Both the position numbers and the translations under genes were made by a program. Of a stretch of DNA of 64,000 bases, positions 55,340 to 64,000 are shown piece by piece (position 1 is the stretch's first letter; every line of letters starts with the position of its first letter). Below the pieces are notes generated by a model. That model searched no databases, was not told where the DNA came from, and saw only the letters and a list, made by a program, of their open reading frames with translations. The stretch covers positions 168,632-232,631 of the forward strand of contig JAHLKD010000087.1 of NCBI GenBank assembly GCA_025526935.1, read 5' to 3'. Source of the DNA: Cladochytrium replicatum (lineage: Eukaryota > Chytridiomycota > Chytridiomycetes > Cladochytriales > Cladochytriaceae).

Positions 55340-56127
55340 TTCCACGCTTGACCCATTCACAAGAGGAGAGCTTATTTTTGCTTCAAGTCCAAATTCGGGA
55401 CACTTGCTAGCTCTGTAGTGGTCCTTCACGACTTACTGTGCGTTTTATTTCTGTTTAGGGAACGAAAGTGCGATGCTTTCATGGAGGTGCTTATCACGCA
55501 CACTAACAACACCTTTTCATCTTCCGGCTGTCTACTCTTGTACTTCCGACTCCTGTTGTTCTATCTTTTACATTGTGTTGTTCTGTTTTTCTTTCTTAGC
55601 TCTAAACAAGTAGCTAGTTTCTTGGACCAGTCGCAAACTGAAATACGTTGGTGTTTGGCTGCGGGTCGCTGGTATGGAAGTTGTAGCCAGAGTTCCCGGA
55701 TACATTAAGGGTCGGTAAGCTTGATCCAACACAGTCGACGGAGCGTTGATGCTTGTCGTTCAGCATATTCTCGCCGATTTTGAAATCTTCGAAACAAGGT
55801 CATTGATCCTTGCAGAATAGCAAACCTCCCAGATCAATATCTCGAACTCTGAAAAATCTTGAATTCTCGAACCTATCTGATATCATGGCCACCGATCCGC
55901 ACAATTCCGAAAGGAACACCGATGCTTCTCATCGACTTTGATACCATTGAAACTAATGCTTACCAATGAGTAGCAACTTCAGAACAAACTCATGCTGCAA
56001 CTCAACAACGTACGGATCAATCAATCGCCCGCATCAATTCGACTTTGCAAGTTGTGCAAACTGCCTTGAAACTTGTTCTGCTCTGAACGTAGTGATGTCT
56101 GAGCCATAAGGCATCACGTGGACTTGC
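55340..56127. other. 3' flank of the mitoferrin gene
   Basis: T-rich 3' UTR to about 55620, then unremarkable DNA. No gene or repeat recognised. Confidence 0.5.
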
Positions 56128-56720
56128 GCAACCAATCAAGAACGACGGTCGCCGACGGCTTACGGAGAAAGCATCCAGTTAAATGGTAGCAATGTTTCAA
56201 CTTTGTTTTCTTCCTTCAAGGGTCTTTCTTCTTTCTAAGTTGCTTATCCAGTTTTCTGTACTGGAGTATTGTTTGTATTTCCTCGCAGCTTTCTTTTCTT
56301 GTGCATGTTCTATACGATTCTTTTCACTTTCCTTATTTGTCGTTTTCTTATTGACCTTGTATAAGGGTCGGTGGCTCCCCGATCTATTGAATCTTCTACC
56401 TTCTTCCTCTCTTTCCTCTATTTTCCAATACATCTCAACTTCAAGGCAATACCTGTGCAAGAATAGACAAAGGTCTTAGCGATCGTATCACTTCGTACCT
56501 CTCCAGTGAAGCAGAGGACTTTGCCATTTGAGGCATCAAATTGTTGCTGCTGTTAATCCACAACAACCGAAACAGATTTCAACAAACAGTGGCCCAACTC
56601 ATCTGTCGGCAGCTACAGGAACTGGCATCGTGGTCAGCGAATGGCTCTAAACAGGCTATTTGATAACTTAATAGTCTATCCCAAGAGCTGCGATCCCATA
56701 TTGGGGGGCTCAGCTGGGAA
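56128..56720 (+). repeat. Dispersed repeat A (right copy)
   Basis: Colinear with 24840-25420 in the same orientation. Several indels and a substitution load of perhaps a fifth to a quarter make it old. It begins after GCAACCAATCAAGAACG and ends near CCCAAGAGCTGCGATCCC. Confidence 0.75.
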
Positions 56721-56989
56721 TACCAGCTGTAGCATCCAGATCTGTTGTTTTGCAGTATCGGTCGGCGACAAATCAACATCCTACCCAGGAGCACCGGACA
56801 CAGTACCTGGTCAATCACCCTCTCTCAAGCACGGCTAGTGGCGGTGGCAGACAACCCTGGGTAATAAGATGTACGATGACGATGGTGTATTATCCTGTGG
56901 CAGTACTTGATGACAAGGAAATCATGTGCTAGTGTGGATGGAGAGTGTGCACTAGGCAAGCAGATTGGTCACCATAGTGTGATCACTAA

Positions 56990-57300
56990 GGATCAGCGGG
57001 TTTCGGGTCTTCCGGGTTGGGTTCAGGTCCATTGAATAAATGCACCTGATCTGATAGGCGGGATTTCAGGTAAGTTTTTTGGGTCGGATCTGGGTCAGGG
57101 ATCGGGTCCAGAAGCAAAACCCTTATCAGATTGAGCATTAGACCCATGTAAAACCCGATCTCATAAGAAGGTAGAAGAAAGCCATTTGGATTTTCTGTCC
57201 ACGCGAACGCTTTCCAAGATGACAATCAAGGTTTTGTAACAAACTTTTTCTATCCACAACAGACCTTGAGAGCCGCACTTTCAGTCCACACGGACACTTT
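56990..57300. repeat. Relic of a GGGTC block plus two hairpin motifs
   Basis: 56994-57118 is rich in GGGTC/GGGTT words like the blocks at 3.1 and 10.9 kb. At 57196 and 57283 are minus-oriented variants of the hairpin 14-mer (TGTCCACGCGAACG, AGTCCACACGGACA), each followed by CTTTCCAAG as in the 49-kb cluster. No coiled-coil ORF is recognisable next to it. Confidence 0.6.
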
Positions 57301-57784
57301 CCAAGAAGAGACAACTGAGATTGTGTTTAACCTTCTTCTAGGTCAAGTTAAAACCCAAAACAGACAGGGTCAGGATCAGATCTGCTCAAGGCCACTAATT
57401 TCATGTACCTCACATCAACGCCACAGGTGTGCTTGTCAGCTTAACGTCGTTGGACAATTTGGGAACCTTAATCTTCCAAATCACTTTGGGAATCATCTTC
57501 ACTTTATTCTTGTACGTGTTGTACAGAGAGTGGTACAAAAGTGTCATCATTCATGTTTGACGAATGGTTAAAGTCGTTGGTGGTACCGTGCTCGCCATCA
57601 ACATTTGAGTCATGTTGGGCCATAGGAGTAACATGCATTTGTGAGATATCCATTTGATGATAAAATCGTTGATTGGGATCCAACTCCTCAGATGAGGTGC
57701 TAGCGCTATCATCAGAATCTGAGTCTGTAGTATTGTCATTATCGCTATTCATATCAGGTAACTTCGAAATATCAAAATTTTGAC
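57301..57784. other. Short stretch with an acidic ORF
   Basis: A minus-strand frame at 57504-57752 encodes 82 residues, beginning with a Ser/Asp-rich run (MNSDNDNTTDSDSDDSAS). It may be an exon or an element-borne ORF; it is not recognised. Confidence 0.3.
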
Positions 57785-59462
57785 CTGAGGAATAGGATAG
57801 TGTTTAGTGAAGTCATTTAAAGTTTGCGATGTTGCAGCACACTTTGAAGGTGAAAACACAAAATGAGAAGCTAAAGCAAAATCTTAACAAATTTTCAATG
57901 CACGTTGGGCCTGCTCAGGGGTGGCAGAAAACAAAGCTATGTCATCAGCAAAAACAATGAATTGAAAACAGGAGTGTAATAAGAAAACCTAGCAAGATGA
58001 GAGGATTCACGACGAAGGAGCTGTGCTAAAGCATTGATGAAAACTGAGTACAAGAACGGAGACAAAACAAAACCTTGAAAAGACCTCGTGGAAGCGAAAA
58101 CAAATCAGAAGAACGATTCTCTATAACAACCTGAGAAGAACAACGATCAAACATACTCATCAAAACAGAGATCAAACGGTTTGGAATTCTGGGAAATTGA
58201 CGAAGACGTTCCCACAAAAGAGGCTTATGCACAGTATCATACGCTGCTTTAATATCTAAGAAAGTAACACAATAAGGCAGAGCAGTGCGGGAAGCTCGTC
58301 GAAGGGTAGCATCTAATGCAAAAACACACTCAACACCTGAACGATTGGCCTGGAAACCAGCTTGGGCGGGATCAAGTTTACCAACATGAGCTACAAGCAT
58401 AGGAAGCAGGGTACGCTCAAAGATTTTTCTATCAACATTGGTTAAAGTAATGGGGCGGTACTGACTAATATCACCAATGGAACCCTTATTCTTCCAAACA
58501 GGTAACAACAAGCCAGCATTCCAGGCAGAGGGCGACAAACCTGAACGGAAAGTAGCCTTTGAAAGTTGAGCAAAAAGGATAGCAACATCAGAAGCTAACG
58601 GCTTAAATAACTCAGCTGGAATATGGTTTGGGCCAGGAGCAGAGTTATTTGGGGAAGAACGAATAGCACAAACAAACCCACTAACACTAACTGACACAGA
58701 ATCATTCAGCGCATGTAGACAAACGTGTTCTGCACTGGCATAGGAATAATAGTCACGGAATGCTGAACGAGCCTTACTACGCAACAAAGCAATCTCAGGG
58801 GGCAGAGGAGTGGTCGCTGGTGCTCTACGACGAGGTGTTGGGGGTCCCAATGTCAGAACTGCTGCTGCCTCAACAACATCAACTATAATTTGAAATGCGG
58901 AATCAATTGCTCCCTGGGCCACTGCACGAGAAAGAGAAGTCCCCACAGGGACCTGAAGTGGTTCCAATGCTGCTGTTAGCGCCTCTGATGTTGGAGGAAG
59001 CAGAATCTTAGCAGTTTCTCTGTGCGACTTACGAACAACTTCATTCTTTAACAATTGGAGATTCCAAGAAGGTAGAGGAGGAGGCACAGTGGCCTGAGGA
59101 TCTGGGCCAGCTAAAGAAAATGAACAGGTCACTGCAAAATGGTCTGAAGGATGGGGAGCCATAGACTGGGGTTGATCATGCACTAAATAAGAGGAAGCTG
59201 TCACATAAGTAGAAGCAAAAAACAAATCAATAATTGAACTCCCTAAGTGGGAACAAAAAGTTGGGTGACGAGCTGAAGAAGAAGCTGGGACAACCAATGA
59301 AAGTGAGTAGGCTGTAAAAAAAGGAAGAAGTGCTCTGGCACGGGCATTAGTAACATGATCACCAGTGCTCTGAGTTCTAAAATTGAAGTCACCCATCAAA
59401 ACTACTGGTGTATCCAAATTCGAAATAAATTGAGGAAAATCAGATAATGCACCCAAACAGTC
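57785..59462 (-). pseudogene. LINE ORF2: partial endonuclease and reverse transcriptase
   Basis: The frame 58026-59456 holds the second half of the AP endonuclease (VVLMGDFNFR, then SSIIDLFFAS and HPSDHFAVTC). It continues with reverse transcriptase motifs: KNKGSIGDISQYRPITLTNV, RKIFERTLLP, QAGFQANRSGVECVF and FLDIKAAYDTVHKPLLW. A frame change near 58080 is needed to reach the FADD box. The first 100 or so residues of the endonuclease (the DLLAWLVTHHVDLLGLRETH region kept at 11.07 kb) are missing, as are the thumb and C-terminal Cys/His motif. Confidence 0.88.
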
Positions 59463-60832
59463 TTAGTCAAAGTCTGCAGCAGGAAGATTAGAACGAAGAT
59501 AATGAAAAACTGCAGGATCATGAGTAATTCGCAAGAGGTGAGCAAATCTTTTGTGAACAGCCTTTGCTACAGCAACTTGACGTTGCTCAAGTGATTGAAC
59601 AGACCCAGAACGAAGCTGCCCAGGGTCAAAAAGATCAACGGGGACCTCATCACCTGGAAAAATGTCCTTGCGGAGCTTGTCAGCACAGTCAGAAGTACAA
59701 ATAAACTCAGCAGTGTTACGCCCAATAAAACTAATATGGCGAATGTCATGGGAAATTGAGGGTTTCCAGAAATTCGATTAATCAGAGTGCGGAGCTGATT
59801 AAGTGGCTGACGACTAATTTCCTTAAACCTCACAGTAGCAATACCAGCAGCATGATCACGAACAGGCTGAGGAGGGTTGATCAAAATTGGTGACTCAGCC
59901 GGGTAATCAATCATCAATCTGGGTGGCCGTAGTGATCTGCAAGATAGGGGGTCCACTCCAGCAACCACTGAGCGGTAAAGGGCGGGTTGAGCATCTGCTT
60001 CGGCAGCTTCAATACGAACAATAGCATTTGATGCACGAGAGGCAAATTTTGCAGTGCTGAAAGGCCCAGGATTGCGAGTAGCAGGGGCAGGTGGCGCTCG
60101 GCTAGCACTCGCAACTTGAGCATAGGAAGGCACGGCAGAGACAGCAGCAGGAGGGCAGCTGATAGTTTCAACCAACGGAACTACAGCAATAGTCAATGCA
60201 GCAAAGAAGGCAGCCTCAGTTTCTGGTTCCAATACTGGGAGAAATTGCATTGCACGAGTGAAAGCAGACATCACTAATGGATGAGATCCAGAAGTTTGAG
60301 CAGGGGCTAGCATATGCAGAGCATCCAAGAATCGGTCACGAGGAGTGGGCAAGGGAGAGGTAGCATGATCAGCTGCAGAGGCATTCCTCTCGACCCTGGC
60401 ACGAGAGGCAGGTCGGCGAGTCGGGGGTGATTTTGAGGCTCGACGTTTCCCTTTGGGATCAGCATCAGCAATGGTAAGTGACATTTCGACTGTATCATTC
60501 ATGTGAACATCAACGACACTTGCGGGGGATCTTCCTCTAATTCGAGGCGGTTCTGAAGTGGATGACGCTTGGTCACGTGATCGGCGGTCACGTGATTCGC
60601 GAGGAGAATTCACTTCATCTGCCCACAGAAAATTTTCTCCATCAAAGTTGCTGGGCTGAGAGTCAGGAATGTTTTCCTGAGGGGCGAGAGGGTGGGACAC
60701 AGAGGGAGCACGGGAGCGAGCACGGCCAGAAGCGATGAAAATTTTTGAGGGGGGTGCGGCGGGCGGCGCGGCGGGCGGCGCGGCATTCGGCGCGTCAGGC
60801 GGCTGCGCAGGCGGAGCGCTGGGAGGCGGCAT
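59463..60832 (-). pseudogene. LINE ORF1 (Gag-like) with one frameshift
   Basis: Starts MPPPSAPPAQPPDAPNA at 60832; Pro/Ala-rich and then charged, with a folded C-terminal half (DRFLDALHMLAP, PSYAQVASASRAP, SNAIVRIEAAEADAQP). After GNPQF at about 59760 the frame shifts: another frame continues with SHDIRHISFIGRN, DKLRKDIFPGDEVPVDLFDP and HKRFAHLLRITHDPAVFHYL to a stop at 59463-59465. Comparison with the copy at 11.0 kb (CAATTTTCACATGAC there, CAATTTCCCATGAC here) points to a one-base deletion. The CCHC knuckles common in LINE ORF1 were not seen. Confidence 0.75.
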
Positions 60833-60837
<5 letters not shown>

Positions 60838-60912
<75 letters not shown>

Positions 60913-60929
60913 GAGAGACAGAGAGAGAG
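60838..60929. repeat. (GA)n microsatellite in the LINE leader
   Basis: About 90 bp of GA repeats with a few GACA interruptions, directly upstream of the LINE ORF1 start. On the minus strand it is open and would encode (Ser-Leu)n if translation began further upstream. Confidence 0.97.
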
Positions 60930-61229
60930 TTTTTTTTTTTTTTGAATGTTATAACATGTATTGACAATGCTTAATCAGTACATGTCACCCACGTGTACTT
61001 CAACCAAGATTTGGAATCTTCAGTACTTGGGGAGCCGTGCGAGCCGTAGGAAAGAGGAGCGAAGGCAATGGCGAATCGAAGGAGGTGTGGCGCGGTACTT
61101 GCACGTGACACGATATTGCGAGAGATATATTTCGTAGGAAATTCGAATCCAGTCCCCTATAGGATTCGAACCGCGGAGTTTAGCTTCGAAAAGTCGCATT
61201 CGTACTGACTGAGCCACTATGAGGTCTTT
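60930..61229 (-). mobile_element. tRNA-derived SINE-like element with poly(A) tail
   Basis: On the minus strand the unit begins near 61229 with a Pol III box A-like TGGCTCAGTCAGT (61204-61216) and a box B GGTTCGAATCC (61162-61172) at tRNA-like spacing. A body of about 200 bp follows, ending in TACATGTTATAACATTC and a poly(A) (T14 at 60930-60943 on plus). The tRNA stems are imperfect, so it is not a functional tRNA. Its tail resembles that of the neighbouring unit at 61265-61374. Confidence 0.7.
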
Positions 61230-61235
61230 TTTTTT

Positions 61236-61374
61236 GGCTACGAGAATTGAACTCGTGGCCTCTTGTTTTTTTTTTTTTTGAACTTCATAATATGTATTTA
61301 TTGTCCAACCAATACATATCACCCGCTGGTGCAAAATCCAAATACAAGTGTAAAAATACACGTAAATTGGCAGC
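61236..61374 (-). mobile_element. Second SINE-like tail and tRNA T-arm fragment
   Basis: 61265-61374 on the minus strand ends GGGTGATATGTATTGGTT... TTATGAAGTTC plus poly(A), the same 3' consensus as the SINE at 60930-61229. Next to it (61240-61256) is a perfect tRNA-like T-arm (ACGAG stem, TTCAATT loop) followed by A9, probably the 3' end of another tRNA-derived insertion. Confidence 0.55.
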
Positions 61375-64000
61375 TTTTTTTTTTTTTTTTTTTTAACAAT
61401 ATTATTATTTATTTTGCACATACAGTGCATAACAAAAAACAACACCCAAAGTGCCTTACAAGATGGTCATGGACCAGCACATAGGGAAGCGCGCGCAGCA
61501 TAAGGAAAAGCAACAAAGCAAAACAGAGAATGTAAACTCAAACCTGTGGCAACCCGTCAGATACTGCTAAGGTGCCAAAAAACAGGTGAGTAATAAATAA
61601 TGAGAAAAGAAAACGTTAAAGATCCACAAATGCAGGGCCAAAGAGGGAGTCTGGAGGGGAAACTTCTAATGGCAGACCCATACAGTGAAGCCAAATCTTA
61701 TGGAGACAACGAAAAACTAGATACCACGGTGCAAGATTCGCTGCGTTGACAATGCGAAGTGGACGAAGGCTATCAATTGCAACGTCAAGCGGAAGTTGTA
61801 AAACAGGAACAGGAACAGGAGGCAACAATAGGTCAAGACGCAAACATTCTGAAACATGAGATCTAGAGAGAGTTGCAGTGCGGCAGTGACAACACTGCTT
61901 GCGGGGGTGATAAAACAAACGTCCAAGGCGATACTGCAGAAGCCTCAAGATTGACGAAATAGGGAAGCATGGAGGAGCAATTGCTAGCGCATGAGGGTGT
62001 GCAGATGCAAGGGGAGCAAAGCTAGCAGCTATAGAACCATAGGCAGATGAGGCTACTTGGTGAAAGTGATTTGCGATAACATCAGAAGGTTTGGGAACTA
62101 CAACATTTGCAGCCGGGAAGAGGAAGTGATTGTTGAAAGGGACAGGAGAACAACGAAAGTGCTTTCCCTGGTGAAGAAAGAATGACAACATAGAGTGAAC
62201 CATATCAGGGGCATCATCATCCAGCCAACGTTGAAACATCTGAAACTGCAGATATTGAAGCCGAAACTGAAGGTCAGGAAACTTAAAAAACAGTAAAACC
62301 CCAGCAATTGAAGTGGAAAATGAAAGGCGAAGAAATCGACACAAACATTGGTGAATAAAAGTCCGAACTGGTTTGCAAACAGCAACAGAGGGAAGAATAA
62401 AATATAAACCAAATTCAAGCGTAGGTCGAATAAAAGACAAAAACAAATGACGAACCACAACCAGAGAATGAGAACCAAACATCCTTGAAAAAGAAAGCAA
62501 AGCAAAAGAAGCTGCGCGCGCTTTGGCAAGTCGATGGGAAATAGTCAGTGAAACATCAAAATCCAGTATCTCCAAAAAAGCAACCCAGATAACGAAATGA
62601 AGGCTTGACAGGCAGAGGTTGACCATGAAGAAGCAAAGGCGAATGAGCAGGAATAGGAATTTTTGTGAGAATCACAGACTTCAAAGGAGCAAAAGAAAAA
62701 CCACGAGCTTGGGCAAACTGGTCACAAACAGAGAGAAGAACCTGCATAGCATCCAAAGTAATTGCAAACAAGGCCAAATCATCTGCAAATAAAAAGAATT
62801 ATATCGTGGTTTGGCAGGATGAAAGAGTGTTATAGGTGGGGCAAATGGTCGGAGGAGCCCAGGTAGAGGATCAAGAAAAGTGATATAGAGAAGTGGACTG
62901 AGAACAGAACCTGAAACAAACTCTAAACAAAATCAAAAGCATCTGAAAAAACAATTTGCAACAACCACTCTGGAAGAACAAAAATCAAACAGAGACTTCA
63001 AAACAAAAACAAATGGCAACGGTACTCCCCTAGAAAGAAGCTCAGCCCAAAGAATTGCACGATTTTGGCGTTGTTCATAAGACTGCTTGAATATCTAAAA
63101 AACCAGCAACCCAAGGAACCTTGGCATTAGACGCACGGGAGATACATGCCTGAAGACCAAAAACAAACACATTCCATTCCCAGAGCGGTGTGACTGAACA
63201 TCCCGCTTGGGCAGCATCAAGTGGGCGTTGAGACGTGATAGCAGAATAAAGATGTGGCAACAAAGCTCGCTCAAAAATTTTTCGGGCAACACACGAAAGA
63301 GTAATGGGGCGATAATTAGTAATATCACCAAGCGTACCACGTTGCTTCCAAACTGGGTGCAAAAGCCCAAGATTCCATGAAGTGGGTGTAAGACTACTGC
63401 GAAAAATGGACTGAGAAAGTTGCAAGAACAATGGAGCAAGAATAGCTGAAATTGGGCGATAAAGTTCTGCAGGCAGACGATCATGACCCGGGGCAGACTC
63501 CAAAGGGCAGTCCCTAATAGCTAGAACAAAAGCTTCAACATCCAATGGCAGCTGAAAATCACACAGAACAATTGAAGGTGAAACTGGGTCAGCAGCTTGA
63601 GCATTGTAGACACTAGCAAAATGATCAGAATATTTGGCTAAAGACTGAGGATCAAAATCTAAACCATTAGCTGAAGTACGAAAGTTAGCGCAGCGCCGAG
63701 CATGAGACACATGTTTCAGAAGAGAAGGCACTGATGAAGAACTAGGGTCATCAAAAAAATTTGCTTTTGTCTTACGCCTGTGTGATCTCAGAGCTGATTT
63801 GAATGCTTTGTGACTATCACGTTGGCGAGTTCTTAGAAAAGGAAGAAGAGGGTCAGAAGAATTGTGGTGAAAGAGGGAATAATAGTCACGGAATGCTGAA
63901 CGAGCCTTACTACGCAACAAAGCAATCTCAGGGGGCAAAGGAGTGGTCGCTGGTGCTCTACGACGGGTGTTGGTGGTCCCAATGTCAGAACTGCTGGCCT
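61375..64000 (-). mobile_element. Second LINE copy, minus strand, with complete 3' end (5' part beyond window)
   Basis: Reverse transcriptase is in frame 63075-63938 (KQRGTLGDITNYRPITLSCV, RKIFERALLP, FLDIQA). A frameshifted core follows, with LFADDLALFAITLDAMQVLL near 62740-62780. The frame 61616-62626 then covers the C-terminal region to the stop at 61616-61618, with VVVRHLFLSFIRPTLEFG and a Cys/His motif CCHCRTATLSRSHVSEC (C-x2-C-x8-H-x3-C counting from the first Cys). The 3' UTR ends at a poly(A) of about 20 (T run 61375-61394). Stops and frameshifts near 63070 and 62630-62560 make it inactive. It keeps about 100 residues of EN-RT linker that the 57.8-60.9 kb copy lacks. Confidence 0.88.

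Larger units (their letters stand above)
57785..60950 (-). mobile_element. LINE (non-LTR retrotransposon), minus strand, 3'-incomplete copy
   Basis: The order from right to left is a GA-repeat leader, ORF1, a partial AP endonuclease, and reverse transcriptase up to the FADD box (FFADDIALFSATPEQAQRAL, about 57900-57950), after which LINE similarity stops near 57785. Internal deletions are seen at the ORF1/EN join (about 59462) and in the EN-RT linker (about 58740). An APE-type LINE is clear; clade not assigned. Confidence 0.88.

Noticed and set aside
60833-60967. (Ser-Leu)n N-terminus of the LINE ORF1 protein
   Set aside because: It is the translation of the GA microsatellite and poly(T) of the adjacent SINE; the ATG at 60832 is the likelier start.
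61137-61229. A tRNA gene on the minus strand
   Set aside because: Boxes A and B are good, but the acceptor, T-stem and anticodon stem do not pair properly, and a poly(A)-tailed body follows, so a SINE head is the better reading.

Overview
The window is nuclear DNA of a eukaryote, most likely a fungus. The genes carry short spliceosomal introns (about 55-80 nt, GT...AG). The gene set (a septin, RNA polymerase I RPA43, LSM4, a P3A-type proton-ATPase relic, a two-domain glutaminyl-tRNA synthetase, a mitoferrin) fits fungi. The mix of compact genes and abundant LINE, Copia and hAT DNA suggests an early-diverging lineage such as a chytrid, but that placement is inference.

Layout. 1-12.2 kb is a nest of mobile DNA: the 3' end of a hAT transposase, two tandem copies of an unrecognised unit (palindrome-repeat cluster, a 560-residue coiled-coil ORF, a GGGTC-rich block), a complete Copia retrotransposon inside the second copy, and a deleted LINE. 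12.2-15.5 kb holds a direct-repeat pair, a gutted P3A H+-ATPase gene and a decayed relic of a YeeE/YedE transporter. 16.0-22.5 kb is a compact gene block: an intact YeeE/YedE transporter (-), LSM4 (-), RPA43 (+, sharing a 58-bp divergent promoter with LSM4) and a large disordered protein (+). 22.5-34.1 kb is gene-poor: a long T-rich tract, a syntaxin-18-like relic, a SAP-domain gene and the left half of a decayed VWA-gene duplication. 34.6-42.5 kb is a second gene block (septin, F-box/LRR protein, glutathione S-transferase). 43.1-50 kb carries the right, inverted half of the duplication, interrupted by another copy of the coiled-coil element. 51.0-55.3 kb has glutaminyl-tRNA synthetase and mitoferrin. 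56-64 kb is again repeats: a dispersed repeat, hairpin-motif relics, two minus-strand LINEs, SINE-like units and a GA microsatellite.

How it fits together. The intact host genes are housekeeping functions (mRNA decay/splicing, rRNA transcription, translation, mitochondrial iron import, cytoskeleton) with no evident operon-like pathway. The notable architecture is in the repeats: a large inverted duplication brackets the septin/F-box/GST block, and an undescribed coiled-coil ORF sits downstream of clusters of a hairpin-forming 14-mer at more than one place.
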